Origin: Mytilinidion resinicola
Lineage: Eukaryota > Ascomycota > Dothideomycetes > Mytilinidiales > Mytilinidiaceae
Length of the DNA stretch: 64,000 nucleotides
Reading direction: 5' to 3'
Assembly: GCF_010093595.1 (NCBI RefSeq)
Contig: NW_022985438.1
Span: 857,241 to 921,240 of the forward strand
Positions 42,940 through 56,000 of this stretch are shown one piece after another (the stretch's first letter is position 1; each line of letters begins with the position of its first letter). The translations under genes were made by a program, and so were the position numbers. The notes below the pieces were generated by a model. That model was not told the origin of the DNA, did no database searches, and saw only the letters and a program-made list of their open reading frames with translations.

Positions 42940-45900
42940 TCAAATCTTGCGCTTGAACGTAATCTGGCGGCCAATCTGCGACGCCGCGGGGAGGGCTTCG
43001 GCGAAGCGGTCACGCTCTGCTCCTTGTTAGCTTCTTCTCCTGCCGAAAACGGGGGAAAAGGGGGTGGGGGGAAATCCCAACATACCGGCAGCACTCTCAA
43101 ACCCCACCGTCACATCATCATGCTCGCCCGGGTACTCGACCACATCCAGACACACAAACCTCCTCCGCGCGCCCGCCCACCCGCCCTGCTTGCCCTCGGC
43201 CTGCCCAATCTTGCCCTCGCCTTTCCGCTCCTCGACCGGCAGCGCAAACTTGGCGTCGACCAGCTTCAGCAGGAACCGGCCGCCCTTCTCGTGCTTCTCG
43301 AACACGTCCATGCTCTTGAGCTGGAAGTTCATGGCGTCGGCGTGCGAGAACTCCTCGAAGAAGGCCAGCAGCTGGATGACGTTGTCCTGCTGCACCACCT
43401 GGATGCGCACCTGCGCCGACTCCCACCGCTTGTAGATGGGCACCACCATGCGGCGGCGCGCAATGGCAAACGAGGCGGCGATGCCGTCGAACTTGACGAA
43501 GAAGCCCGTCACGGCCGTCTGGAAGGTGTGCAGGTCGGCGAGGTTGTGGAACGAGTAGGTTCGGAGCGTGGATGCCGTGGCGATGGTGCGCAGCAGCTCG
43601 GCGAGTTCGTCGGGGATGTCGGGCTCGCAGTGTTTGGCGTCGATGGCGGCGCTCATGTCTTCTTGCGGGTTGCGGAGGATGATGATTTCGGCGCTGCCAC
43701 TGGTTTGGAGGCGGAGGCGGAATTCGCCGGGCGCTGGATGGTGGTCAGTCTCATTTCACTGCAGATGGAAACACTGGAGCGAAGAAAGGGAAGAAAGAGC
43801 AAACTCACTCATGTTCATGCGGTCCGTCAAGGCGCCCGCGGAATGCCTCGCTACGACTCTCAGACTCTCTGATAGCACAACTTGCGCACCATCCGTATTC
43901 TTAATTTCAGGATCCATGTTCAGCGCCTTGAGGTCGTTCCAGTGAAGCCTCTGCAGCACAGCATGGCCAGATTGCGTAAAGCCTTCAGCTTGATCTAGGT
44001 TTTCTACGATGAGATTTTTCAACGGAACCTGCGCGAATACCGTCTCATCCGGCGTTGCATTCGAGGCCGTGAGCGTGCCATAAAGCAGATTCCTGTCCTT
44101 CCCGTCATTGAACACAAGGAACATGGTGCACTGCTTCGGCTTGCCGTCAACCACCTCGTCAGGCCGTAGCACCATCGCCGGGAACCCACCTTCTTCTGCA
44201 TCCGCCAGGAATTCAAAGTTCAAAGGCTTCTGCAGGCCGACATCGTGGCTGACGCAACTCAAGGTCCTACTCTTCGGATTCGTCACAACAACAATCCGGA
44301 ATCCGCGGTGGAGGCGCCGCTTGCCGGTTCCCTCGTTGCTCTTCAAACACTTCTCAAACACAATGGTCCTACACCGCTTTACACGTTCTGCTGGAAAGGC
44401 TTGCGGGTTCGTCGGGTCGGTGTACTTTAAGTCACGGAGAGCTTGATCGTAGACAACACGTTCATCCCCATGAGGGCGCAGCCGGGATGCAACCTTGTTC
44501 GTGTGATCCACGATAGCCCATAGCTGGCGGAAGTCTTGCTCATTGAGTTCTATGCTGAGGGTGTAGCCACGAGGAAGAGTGACATACAGACCACGGGTCT
44601 TCACCTTCCATTGGACGTCTTCCCAAGTGGGACGGGCCTTGGGGTCGTTCTGGACGGTTATGTTGACGAGTTCGGTCATGCTGCAGACGGTAATCTTGAT
44701 GGAGAGATCGTTGTGTGGGCGCATGACGGAGAGAACGCAGGTCATGGGCACACGATCTGTTTCTGCCTCCTCGGTCGCGAGCGAAGCCGTGACAAACATG
44801 CGCGAATAGACAAAATCCGCTTTCGTATCCCCAAGTGGCATACAGCTCGCAGGATGCATTGCTTGAGCGGATAAGATCGATTGAGCATCGAGAGAGAAAT
44901 TGGGGTACTTGTGCCAGATTGTCTGGTCTTGGCCCTGGATCAGGGACTGTCGTGGCGGCATGACTTGATGTCGCTTCATCGAGGCTAGAAGCAGCTTCAA
45001 ATACGACAGCACAACATCATATGTATCGTAGATATCAGCCATAATTGTATCTCCAGCCTGACGCGAGCCAAGAGCCTGCGATTCCATCTGCATGTCGCCG
45101 TACTTCCTCAGCCCGGGATGGTTCTGCACGACCTCGGCCACGATCCACCACGTCTTAGCCAGGTCAACATGAGGCTGTGTGAGTAGTTGAGGACGTGCTT
45201 CCGCGGAGGCATCGCCACGAGGTTTACCACGAATAAGTGCTTCCATGCCAGATCGGCCTCGAAGGAACCACCACATGCTAGCTCTTAACCATTGCATAGG
45301 GGAGGCATCATAAAGCGGCTTCTCCATCTCAGCTGTAAGCCGGAAGATTCCTTGCATGTGGGTAACGCGATCCGCAAAGTCTATTAGGGCAGCATTGCCT
45401 TGAGCTTTCGTATCTGATCGATGGAGGGGAACCTGGGGTCCGGTGTTTTGAATGACTGGAGCTGGGGCTTGGGGAAACTGTAACGGCTGGGTAAATTCAA
45501 TATGGGAGAGCGAATGAGAAGCGGCGTGATTGGGAGAGCTACGTCGAGGGGATGGGGGTGCTGGTCGCAGAGAGTTGTTGCGGGAAGGAACATTGCTAAA
45601 TTGGTCCTTCTTGGGAGAGAGAGAAGAGCCTTGTACCATAGGCGTGGTCATGGGGGTGGCATAATTCGACGAATTGGATACGGGACGACCGTTAAGATAT
45701 GAATCGACACCTTCACTACCGGCTTCGGGCGAAGGAAGAGCTTTCCTTATAGGAGGATCTTGTGATGGCTTTCGGGCATGCGAACGACGTGGTTCCGATT
45801 CCAATTGCGCAGCCAGACGCGGCTCGGGCGAAACCCTCGAATTTATGGAACCAGCGTTCGATGGCCGTGGCTGAAGTTGCCCTTGTGATGGCGCTGGCTC

Positions 45901-47289
45901 GTACGAAGGCCGCGTGGCGTTCGATGGCTTTGACTGAAGCTGCCCTTGCGGCGGCGCTGGCTCGAAAAGTCGTGTAGCATTCGATGGTCTGGACTGAAGC
46001 GGCACTTGCGGAGGGGCAGGCTCGTAAGAGGGCCGTGTGGCGTTAGTTGGCCGCCTCTGAAACTGATCCTGCGCAGCAGGAAAAGGGGGTGCTCGATAGG
46101 ACTCCGGCGAGGTCGTATTGGAGTACGAGCTCGCGCTGTCCAAAGAAGGTCTGCCATCAGAATCGACGGCGGGATGCTCAACGCCCGCATGCAACGCCCT
46201 TCCCTCCTCGGCCCTCATCTGGTGCTGGACTCTCGCCGCGAAAGAGCTGGGGTCCGAGGGTTCGCTCTCCAAGAAGTGTTTCTTAGACATGATAGGAGAG
46301 TCATCGCCGAAATTGAAATCAGGTAAGCTTGGATGTTGATCAGATGCCTGCTCATTAGCAAAGCCGGTTTGAGTTCGCCGCATAGGCCGTGGCACGAAAT
46401 CGTCCTCTTCCTCTTCCTCAGCCACCGATTCTACCGTACGCACGCTAGCACCCCGCTGTAAAGAATTGAAATCATCCGAGTCTCTGGAAAAAGTCGAATC
46501 AAAGCTCGGTCTGGAAACACCATCATCAACGTCCCCGAATCCAGTCGGAGCCCTCTGCAGTGGTTTCGGACGGTCTCCCAATCCCATTGGGCCCACTCCT
46601 CGCGGTGGAGGTGGTGGCGGTTGCGCCTGCGAAGTGATATTCCCCATATCCATCTTAGCCTGCAGCGGCGGGGAAATCTCTCCATGTGATGTAGTCGACC
46701 TCTTAGGAATCCCAGGCCTCTCGACACCTGTAGTTTGCGCCTGGTCTCCCCTCCAGCCATTGAAGTCCGGCGTGCGCATCCCCAGCACGCTGTCGTCCTG
46801 ATGTACCGCTGGTTGCCCTGGCGCCGCACCCGACGCGCTGTTCTTCCGCTTCGAGATTTCGATTGACGCCTCCTCGGTCTCGTCGCCGCCGTGGCCAATT
46901 ATCTCCGGCGCTGTCCGCACGAAGGACACAGAGAGGCCCTTGGCCCGCTTCGGTTTCGCGTTCTCACTGCCCCGCAATGAGCTCGTGAGGGGTGTCGTCG
47001 CCAGCCCCGCGCCGGGGGAGCGAGCAGCGGACAGGATGTCTTTTGCACTGGGCCATCTCTGCGCGGCGGCGATGTCGATGCGCGGCTTGGGGAGGGTCGG
47101 GTGCGGCTGGGACTTCTGGGTGGAGGGTTTCAGGAAGTCGTCGACGTCCTGCTGGGCCTGGAGCTTTTGGGCCTCCTTCGCAAGGGCGTCGTCGGGCATT
47201 TCCTTGGAGCCGCCGCCAATCTTGCGCCCCCAGCGCGACTTGCTGAGGAACTTGTTTGTCTTGCTGATGCTAGCGAGGTCGTCGGCCAT
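42940..47289 (-). CDS. Large conserved Pezizomycotina protein of unknown function (1401 aa)
   Basis: Three exons: 47289-43809 (1160 codons), 43733-43086 and 43016-42940, with introns of 75 bp (GTGAGT, CATCCAG acceptor) and 69 bp (GTATGT, GCTAAC branch, GAGCAG acceptor). The N-terminal 600 residues are disordered and rich in Pro/Ser/Arg, with a motif near the start (NKFLSKSRWGRKIGGG) and tandem-like units P-NATR-YEPAPPQ-QLQ around residues 415-465. From about residue 630 the chain is folded: MQGIFRLTAEMEKPLYDASP, WLRASMWWFLRGRSGMEAL, FRIVVVTNPKSRTLSCVSHD, PGEFRLRLQTSGSAEIIILR, MNFQLKSMDVFEKHEKGGRF, and a conserved short last exon (QIGRQITFKRKI). I recognise the type as widely conserved in filamentous ascomycetes but know no function, and see no catalytic motif. 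Confidence 0.85.
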
Positions 47290-49571
47290 GGTGGTGGTGG
47301 AGGGGTGAAGTGTGGGAGGGTGGCGGCTAGGTAGGTGGGCACGCGACGGGGGAGGGGTCGAAGGAGAGGACGGGCGGTGGTTCTAGGGACTGGTTAGGGA
47401 CTCTCATGCGGCGTGCGAGGAGAGAGGCTAATGGCGAGAGGAATTGTGGTAGTGAAGGTTGAGAGACGTGGTGTTGAAGTTGACTAGGTGACGCCGGGGG
47501 ACTGCTCGGCGGTCTCTAACCACCAAGTGGGTGCGTTATCGTGGGTCAAGGTCGCACGTCCCAGCCCTGAGGATCTAAGCAGTGCCCGAACTCTAAACGA
47601 GGAGCTCGTAAAGCGCACACAGCTAACCAGATGAGGGGCGGCGATATGTCTAATGCGGCACGGATGGCGCTCGCTCACTGGGAGGTCGCACCCAGGCAAG
47701 CACGGCCGAGGCTGATGAGAATAGGCGGCCGTGGTGCAGATACGAAATCCAGCTGCGAGTGGGGACGCGCAGCAAAGGAACGGTGACAGCAGCTACGTAC
47801 ACCCAGAGAAACGGTGAAGGAGGTGATCTTCAGCGCATACACCCTCCCTTTACGTACCCACATCTTCATGCCCAATACCCACATCACCATGCCATACAAA
47901 CAGCCACGCCTTGCCTCCCCACACGCGCCAATCAAGCCGCAGAGGCAAGACTCTCCAAACCATGGCGCGCAGGCGTTTCAGCAATGCTCCGCCGTCTCAC
48001 CCTGCCGAATAATCGTCGCCCGCCACCACCGGCCCACGCCCACGCTCCCGTCCCAAAGCACCCCATTCCGCCGCCACGTCGCCCGCTCCGTTGCGCAATC
48101 CTCCTGCCGAAACGACCCCAGAAAGCGGCGACAGCAGAGCATATGAGCACCACATATAACCCGCCCACATACACAGGACCAGGCCATCTATCCCCAGCCG
48201 CCCAAAACATGCAACGCCGCATCCCTAAATAAGGCTCCGGGGCCGGGATAGGTAGCGCTTCCCCAACCGAACTGTGGCCCTAACCCTAGAAATCCAAAAA
48301 TACGCGCCCTCCCCCAGGCCACCAACTATCCGCCCCCTAGTGCCCAATGAGCTGTGGGGCCTATTCCATCTGCGCGCGCGACTCCACCTTATCTTCCGCC
48401 ACTGGCGGGGCCTTGGCATCAGCTCTTGCGTGAAAGTTTCCAGGGCGTGCTTGCAGCGCAGATCGGTGAAGATAGGTAGTCTGTTTGTTTCGCAAGTTGC
48501 TCACCGGGCGAACGTTGGGGTGCCGGAGGTGTAATGTAGGTGTACGCATGCAGGGAAGCTTGTCGTGGTCTCTCTTTTTTTCCTTTATTTTTTTTTCTTC
48601 GTGCGACTGAGATGCTGACGTCTCTGATAAATGCGGGGTTGGCGAAGAGCCTCAGGCACAGATGGGTGCTGGCATGCACGTGATATCAACGTACATCGAA
48701 AATTACTGCGTCCATTTCCGAAGTTACGATGTGATTTGCAATCTTCATTCGGAGCTCTGGTCTAAGCTTTTATCCAGGCGCGGGTTGCCTGAGCTTAGTG
48801 AAGAGCCTCAGTGGGACTTGCGTGCACGTGACACCAGCAACCCTAAATCTGAAAATGAGTTCATACTCAATTTTCGCGAATGCTCGTTTAGGGGGACTCG
48901 TGTTGATTTGCCAGGCCGAAGCGTGTGAAGATTGATGGGAGGCGAAAGGTTATGGCACAGGTGGTAGGTCTAACTGGTTGAATTATTTCCTGTAGCCGAT
49001 TGACATGCTTCAACTACTCCTCTTTAAAATGTGCCGGGTTGCCTCATGTTAGCGGAGAATCAGAGACCCTCTCGCATAAGACTTGCACGTGATACCAGCA
49101 CCACTCAGATCCAACCTCACTCAATGCCAAGGTGATAGAACTCATACTCTTCATTCATATACTCATCCAAGCATCTCCCCTCCCTCCCTCCCACCACCCA
49201 TCCATCCATTCAACTAGTAGTAGTACACAACACCCTCCCAATCTACGCTCCCCATCATTCACCCGCCAAAAAGAACCAAGGAAAAGCATGACCAGCAAGC
49301 CATAAACCTCGTATACCGTAAGTCTCGTGATATTCATCAAGAAATCCGCCATCATCGAAAAAGAAAGGTTTTAGGAGCCGGTCCAGGAATCCAAACCTCC
49401 AAAATACTCCCGCCGGAACACCGCGCAAGAACTGCTCGCTAGGGAGGAAGTCGTTTAAGAAGGGGTTCAAAAGAATAGGGAGGGCGTCGAGATCCAACCA
49501 ACGGCCTCCTAGCCACCGCATAACCAAAGATCCGAGTCATACTAACCGGGACCGCATTTCCCTCAATCAAC
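47290..49571. other. Intergenic
   Basis: Upstream region of the 1401-aa gene and 3' flank of the next minus-strand gene. 47930-48220 is open on the minus strand (GPVYVGGLYVVLICSAVAAF, a membrane-like segment) and could be a small membrane protein, but nothing else supports it. 49140-49220 is C/T-rich. Confidence 0.4.
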
Positions 49572-52500
49572 CTACACCACCCTCGCCCCCTCGACCAAAA
49601 ATCTCGGGCCAATACTCTTCCGAATCTCCTCCCTCCGCCCCTCCCTCTCCCTCTCCCACTTCTTCTCCCTCCTTTCCCGAATCTTCTCCTTCACCCCACT
49701 AAACCCAATATACTGCACCTGCACCCCCATCCCCGGAATCTTCTTCCCCTTCCGCCACTCATCCCGCCTCCCGCCGCCTCCCCTCCCCCGCTCAAAACTC
49801 GGCTGGCTCCTCAACGTACTCTGACTCCCCGCCTTCCGCACCCCATTCTTCCGCGGAAACGTCGGCCGCTGCACCACCAGCTTCGGCACCACCGGCGGCG
49901 ACCGCACCCTGCTCGGCGGCGAGCGCGCCCGCACGGGCACATCGACATAATGCCGCCTTCGATTCGTCCCCGCGCGCGATACGCTGAGCGAGTTGCCGAT
50001 CAGAAAGCCGCCGGAGCCTTTGAAGCCGTTGGTGAGGCGGCGGCCGAGCGTGCGCATGCCGGTCTTGCCAGGCTTGCCGCCGCCGCCCTGCTGCTCGAGG
50101 TGCACGTCGCTGGTGTCGCCGCCCGAGGGCAGGCGCGCGTCGCCAAAGTCTGAGTCCGAGTCTGAGTCCGAGTCCTCGAAGCCGTCCCAGAAGCCGCGCG
50201 GGCGCCAGAAGGGGTGCAAGTTGCCGCCCTCGTCTTCGCTGACGGTGGGGACAGCGTGGTCGGTGAAGTGCTCGTGGCGCGGGGTGCCGCTCGAAGCGGC
50301 GCGGGCTTTGTAGTTGGGGTTACGCGCGAGGAGGGGCGCGATGAGGGTGTCGGAGTAGCGGCGGGCGCGCTGGCGGAGGCTGAGGCGGCGCACTGGGAGG
50401 GAGTTGGTGTGGGGTGGTGGGCCTGGTTGGAGCTGGCGGTCGAGTTCTTCGACTGGGGTTGGCGGGATGAACTTGAGCACTGGAGGTACAGGGGCCTCTC
50501 GTGGGTTCTTGAGGGGAGAGTCGACAGGACCTAGCTCCGGGACACCGACAGGCTGGGTTGGGGTAGATGGCTGGAAGGTCAGTGAAGGTTGTGTGTTCTG
50601 TCGTTCAAAGCTGTGAGTATCAACAGACAGCCGAGAGGCGTGCACAGAATCTTGAGTGAGCTCCCGGCGAGTAAGAGGAAGAGTGTTCGAACGCGACAGT
50701 TGCTGAACCACGAGCAGGGAATGATTGTTGTGAGGATAGATGCTGACAGCGGTGGCTTCGCTGACTTCCAAGGCGTCTGGAGTCGTATCTGAGAACTGCG
50801 AAAATGGTGTAGACTGAGCGTAGAGGTGGCGCGCCAAGGCATGCTCCTCTGTGCGTGTTGTAGATCTGTCAAAGCTTATCTTTCTGCGGTCATCTGGATG
50901 CAACAATGAACCATTGGAGCTTCGATGAGGATGAGGAAGCTCCTCTGTGGGTATTCTGTCGAGCGCGGGATGCAGGAAGCCATCCTGGGATGTCGATGAG
51001 TGATTAGGTGTAGAGTTCAGGTGTCTCACCTCAGGGTGCTCTGGCGCTGAGGACTGTGGTTCCTTGACCGTCGGCACCATTTCTGACGAGGACGTTCTCC
51101 GGCGTTCGGCTTCACCTGCCGAACTTCTGCTTCGGCGAACCTCTATGTCCTGTGTTGTCGTATCGAAAGTGGGAGAATGATGGCTCTCTGCTTGGCCACC
51201 TCGATGAGCCTTGGCAACATCCAGGAGAGGGAGCGAGGATGGCTTCGGTACTGATTCTCGTTGCAGCTCAGCCATCTGAAGTTGCGGGCCTGTAGGAATT
51301 GCTGGAAGCGCCTTTAGTGTATCAACTGGACTGGAGAGTTGATCAGACGTGCGTTTCATTCTCCTGAGCCTTGGGGACGTTGGAGAAGCATCTTGAGATC
51401 CAAGACCAGCCCTCGAAGAAAAGGTCGTGTCTAATATTGGCACGTTCCTTGGTGCGATTCTGCTCGCATACTTATATTTGGGTACAAAATGAGTCTCTTC
51501 GTTGGGGCATTCCGGCGGAGTAACTTCGAAAAACGTCCTGAGAGGTGATTGAGGGGTTTGAATATCTCTCGTAGCTTCTGGTGCAGAGAATACTCGCTTT
51601 TGATAACTTAGAGCACTACTGCTGGTCTTCGGGTTCGAGATTGATCGATTCGGAACAATCTTTGATATCTCTGCTGCAGGTTGAAGGGCTAGCGCATCGT
51701 TGTGTGGTACCGGCGCTGTATGTCTGGTCCCGCCGCGGGACTTTCCAGATGATGTGAGAGCTGAAGGTGATTCTAGTCCAGGCACATCTGACTCTCCATT
51801 GACCATGTGCTTCCTCTCTGGTATTCGAGATTTCCGGTGCACTAGTCGATGGAGTGGAAGATCGTCGGAGTTTGATGAGTTTCGGGTTGATCTGGAAATT
51901 GGACTGGGTTCAGCGGAAGAGGTGCCATCTGCACGCCGAACAAGATTTTTTCCAGTGTGACGAAGAGTCTGCCGACGCTGGGGCGGGGTAACAATCACCA
52001 CTGCTTCAACCACTGTAGATGATGCGGACATTCCAGAGTGTCGTCGGGACTCGGACTCTCGCAGGTGCGAATTGAGTGCATGATTAACTTCAGTCGGCCA
52101 CCCGATGTCTTGGGCAAATCTCTCCATGGATGGCGTGTGGGGGCTCTCTTTGCTTGATTCAACACGTTCTCTCAAGCTCGAGGACCTTCTCACGGTGGAG
52201 CCAGTGCCAGTTGACGTTGTATCGATGGCGTCCAGTCGTGGTTGTTTAGGCGGACTCGTGACTCGGCGCTTCCTGCGGACAGTGACATTCCTCATTAAAT
52301 TTGTGTCCCATTCCCGATTCGGGATGTCATCAAAGCCCCTGACCTGCTCCTCATCCTCAAGAGGTTTCTTGTCCGCGACAAGCTCTGAAGATGGCTTACG
52401 TGCCGTCGGCGTCAAATCGCCATCTTCATACTCAAATGCCAGCCCCAATCCCCTCTCGTCTTGATCTACGGAGATAGATCGCTCATTATACTGGTGTTCC

Positions 52501-53069
52501 GAAGTACCGTCTATTGGGAGATGCAGTCTACTATCTCCCGCTGTCGATTGCTCCTCTTTAGCAGTTTTGAAGGATTCGGCCCTTGAAGAGGATGGGTATG
52601 GAAACAACGGCGGCCGTTCGAGAGAGCTCAGGGACTCGGTAGTCCTCGGAGGGCTAGGGTCAGGAGTGGGCGGACTCCGCTGGTTGATCGGAGTGCTAAA
52701 TGAGGATTTGTTGGACATTAGGGTTGGCATCGTACCATTCGCAAGCGTACGCTGCCCGAAGTCTGGGTGTTGAGTGTCACCCTGCCCATTTGTAGGTGGT
52801 GTTGGGGGTAAATGTGAGTCTGTTCTAGTTAACACGCCCGGGGAAGGTTCCAAGATAGGGTATCCGTCGTCAAGCTCTGTTGGGGTGCCGTCGTCGTCCG
52901 TGAATGAAGCTTGAGCCTTGATTGGAGCGGCGGCGGGAAAGACGGTCCGAAAATCGTCACTTCTACGTGGGAGAGTCTTGTGGGCTTTCAACTTGGGTGC
53001 GTCCTGGAAAGAGCATTCGAGTAAGGAGTAAGCCTGGTCCGAACGGGGCATGTTGGTGATGCTCAACAT
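49572..53069 (-). CDS. Large disordered hypothetical protein (1165 aa)
   Basis: Single long frame. The open frame starts upstream at a TTG, and the first ATG is at 53069 (MLSITNMPRSDQAYSLLEC), with a second Met six codons on. The protein is Ser/Pro/Arg-rich with many SP/TP sites (TPPTPDPSPPRT-like), an acidic Asp-Ser repeat DSDSDSDSDFGD near 50150, and short basic blocks. Only the C-terminus looks structured: WRKGKKIPGMGVQVQYIGFS, then a highly charged helix KEKIRERREKKWEREREGR and SIGPRFLVEGARVV. No family recognised. Such proteins in fungi are often phospho-regulated scaffolds, but that is conjecture. Confidence 0.75.
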   Translation of the reverse strand: MLSITNMPRSDQAYSLLECSFQDAPKLKAHKTLPRRSDDFRTVFPAAAPIKAQASFTDDDGTPTELDDGYPILEPSPGVLTRTDSHLPPTPPTNGQGDTQHPDFGQRTLANGTMPTLMSNKSSFSTPINQRSPPTPDPSPPRTTESLSSLERPPLFPYPSSSRAESFKTAKEEQSTAGDSRLHLPIDGTSEHQYNERSISVDQDERGLGLAFEYEDGDLTPTARKPSSELVADKKPLEDEEQVRGFDDIPNREWDTNLMRNVTVRRKRRVTSPPKQPRLDAIDTTSTGTGSTVRRSSSLRERVESSKESPHTPSMERFAQDIGWPTEVNHALNSHLRESESRRHSGMSASSTVVEAVVIVTPPQRRQTLRHTGKNLVRRADGTSSAEPSPISRSTRNSSNSDDLPLHRLVHRKSRIPERKHMVNGESDVPGLESPSALTSSGKSRGGTRHTAPVPHNDALALQPAAEISKIVPNRSISNPKTSSSALSYQKRVFSAPEATRDIQTPQSPLRTFFEVTPPECPNEETHFVPKYKYASRIAPRNVPILDTTFSSRAGLGSQDASPTSPRLRRMKRTSDQLSSPVDTLKALPAIPTGPQLQMAELQRESVPKPSSLPLLDVAKAHRGGQAESHHSPTFDTTTQDIEVRRSRSSAGEAERRRTSSSEMVPTVKEPQSSAPEHPEVRHLNSTPNHSSTSQDGFLHPALDRIPTEELPHPHRSSNGSLLHPDDRRKISFDRSTTRTEEHALARHLYAQSTPFSQFSDTTPDALEVSEATAVSIYPHNNHSLLVVQQLSRSNTLPLTRRELTQDSVHASRLSVDTHSFERQNTQPSLTFQPSTPTQPVGVPELGPVDSPLKNPREAPVPPVLKFIPPTPVEELDRQLQPGPPPHTNSLPVRRLSLRQRARRYSDTLIAPLLARNPNYKARAASSGTPRHEHFTDHAVPTVSEDEGGNLHPFWRPRGFWDGFEDSDSDSDSDFGDARLPSGGDTSDVHLEQQGGGGKPGKTGMRTLGRRLTNGFKGSGGFLIGNSLSVSRAGTNRRRHYVDVPVRARSPPSRVRSPPVVPKLVVQRPTFPRKNGVRKAGSQSTLRSQPSFERGRGGGGRRDEWRKGKKIPGMGVQVQYIGFSGVKEKIRERREKKWEREREGRREEIRKSIGPRFLVEGARVV

Positions 53070-56000
53070 GGTCCAGGAGCTAAGCAACGCACAATGCGCC
53101 TCGAAGCTTCAGCTGACGGACGCCTGTGTCTCCAGTCTCCAATCTCCAATCAAATCCTAAATATGCCGGTTTTCATATCTCTCTCAGGTCGAGAGTCATC
53201 GCTCGTCCGTGAGTGGCGATGAAGAGGTATCCAGAGTTCCACTAGCTGGTCCAGCGTATCCTTCGCACCGACGGATCGATTGTACAAGTCTGGAAACCCT
53301 GCGCAGATGTCTCCAGGCGCTTGAAATAGTCCTCTCTGCAAGATTTGAGATGGAGCTGCAGGCACCCTGCGAGACTCGACAAAGGGCCGTCCGAGGTTGC
53401 GGGTAGGTGCCGGGCGCAGTTCGCAGTGCAAAGTCGTCAAGCAGCCCGCCGTCGATGCCTAAGGCTAAGAAAAACAGGGCGTTTCGGGTCGGAACCAGAG
53501 AATCGTTTCGGTCGGCGATGGAAGGGACCAGTAGGGAGCCAAAATGCGGTGGTTGGAGGGCCGGCGCAAGGTGTCGAATGGCTGAGGTCGCTTGCGCGTA
53601 CGGGGAGAGAGGCTGCAGACGGCGGCAGCGAGATGGCAATACACAGCACAATGCCGCAGGCACAGGAAAAGTTTGTGAGGTGGCAGGGTGCGACTGCGAC
53701 TCGGGGCGCAGGAGATGGTATGTAGAGTAGAGGCAGAGTCTCAGCAGCGCAGTCGTCGGCGGACTGAGGAGATGCGAATCGATGTTGCGACGACAGGGTT
53801 GCGACAATGGAAGCAGGCCAGAAGAGCGCTTGCCAGTAGATGACGCAGGCTAGCAGTCCAACCACACGCCGGCGATGCTGCCCGGCCCCCAGCTGCTGCT
53901 CTCCAATCTCGCAGAGCTGCTTGCTTTTTGCCCTCTGAGCGGGCTTGCCGCAGGCCCCTCCCGCGCGGGACCGACGGCGATATTCCATCCTCCTCCCAAG
54001 GGCGCGAGCATGCAGCGTTTCGTGATTGCCATGGAGCACGGTGCATATCGTCGCCGTCATGTGCACCCCGACCCCGCAGGAAGCGACCTTCCTTTCCCAG
54101 GCTCACCCGCCCGGTGAGCGGCCAGTTGCAGCTGCTCGAACTACTCTCGGTTCGATTCATCTAGAAGACTGGAGACATCCAGCCAGCCATGTTGCACGCC
54201 TCAGCCACCATGTCCGAGGTCGGCTGAGGCAGCGGCGCACCGCGTAAGATTCCTGCACGGCTCGCTCTTCAAGGGCCTGCGGGCAACTGCGTAGTACTTC
54301 GGCCCCTCTGTCGTATACAGTGGGTTGCTCTCCGGTCAACGGCATTTCTGCTCCATGAATGGGTGGCGTTTCAATGTATCATCAGCCTTCACAAATCCAC
54401 TGTCAAGGTATCCCCCATTCACGTGCTTGAAACATTTATATCAAGACGTGCATTGCTAGTCCTGCCAGCAGGCAGTCGTACAGTACCAAGACATAAGCTG
54501 GCCAGTCGTTGCAACTCCTTGGGGTACCCCGTTAGGCTTTGGAAACTCGAAATACAACGTAAAGGTCAACGCAGTGGATATTAAACTACCTTATAACTAA
54601 ATGAAGACAAGTCAGCTAGAGCACTCCTTGCAGTGGTGTTGAGAGAATAAGAGTGGAGCCAGAGCAGCGGTACATGGACTCTTCTCTTCCGCTCGTTGGA
54701 ATTCACAAGTCATGGATATATGTCATGTGACCACTGGATTTCCTCATTGGTGCGGCCGAACTTCGGGAGTCACGTGCTTCTTGGGACCACGCGTCAGGTG
54801 TCGACATTACAGACTCCTCCAAACATCTCGCAAAAGCGTCTCTTTTCTATCGCCTCGTGCTAGCCAGCTTGGTTTGCACGTTAAAAATGGCCAGGGCGTT
54901 GCGCGCGTGGCACATCCATTCCCAACTTCTCAATGGCGCACCACCACCATTTCCGACCTCCCTGCGTAGTCGCCCGTCACCCGCCTTTAGCGTGCTATAC
55001 CAGAAAGTTAAACCAGAAACGACCATACTCGATACCATCCCACGGCTTTGATGACTGCTTGGGAACAGAGAGCGAATAGCAGGGTCTATTGCACGTCCCT
55101 TTCGAGCAATGGCCAGAAAGTATTCAGACGTGTTGTATGACGTTTCCGTGCTGAAAGTGCGTGAACATTCGTCTGATTAATACACAGCGTTGATTAACTC
55201 GCCTCGACAGTTTCTACGCTCACCCCCTGAGGCTGTCAGTAGTTTGAAAAACAACAGGGCAGGATTAGCCTCTTGACCATTTCTGTTTATCCCACCACAT
55301 AAAGAAGCTCTTTGACGTAAAATATGACTAAGGACAACGAGCTTTTGTCTTATGCCTTGGACTCGATGCACGAAACGGGCCAGCCCAGCTGGAGGAAAGG
55401 AATTGCGGCTGCGAGTCAAGAAGTCCTGCGTAGATTGCCGGCGTGGTGGCTTCATCCTGCCCAAAGTAAGGCAATGAATGCTATGGTTACACCGCCAGCC
55501 AAAGAGAACCTGGCACTCAACGACGAAGGATCGATACGTGCCTTCCCTCCTGCGATATCATTGAGACCCATGATCTGTGTCTTCATTACACAAAGATAGG
55601 CTCATCGACGGAGAACGCGTACCGTGAAATGCATCAGTCCCAACACGCGTTTCTCCACTGGGTCAACGAGCTTGCGCCAACGGGCTTTGGCTTCATCCGG
55701 TACTTTAAAGAGTATGTCCTCGGCAGTTCTCTTTTCGACCCAGCCTAAACGAATTGGGATCTTCGGTATGCTGTCTACCACTTTGCTCAACTTTGGCATT
55801 GAGTACGTCGCGAGACGCAGTCAGGCCCGTCTGCGAAGCCTACTCTGGCATACTTACAATCAAAGCGCCGTAATAGACATGAGGGAATGTACGTCTATAT
55901 TCATGCAAAGGCAGATGCTCCGATGGCAACTAAATAGTATGAAAACGTGTAAAAGAAGTCGTTGGTCTGATTACCATCGTGTCGACGTGTTCTCGACATC

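Noticed and set aside
42754..43872. 372-codon plus-strand open frame
   Set aside because: It is antisense to exons 2-3 of the 1401-aa gene, whose minus-strand reading has conserved segments and clean splice sites.
48274..48300. CCCTAACCCTA, telomere-like
   Set aside because: Fewer than two repeat units, internal to an ordinary intergenic region.
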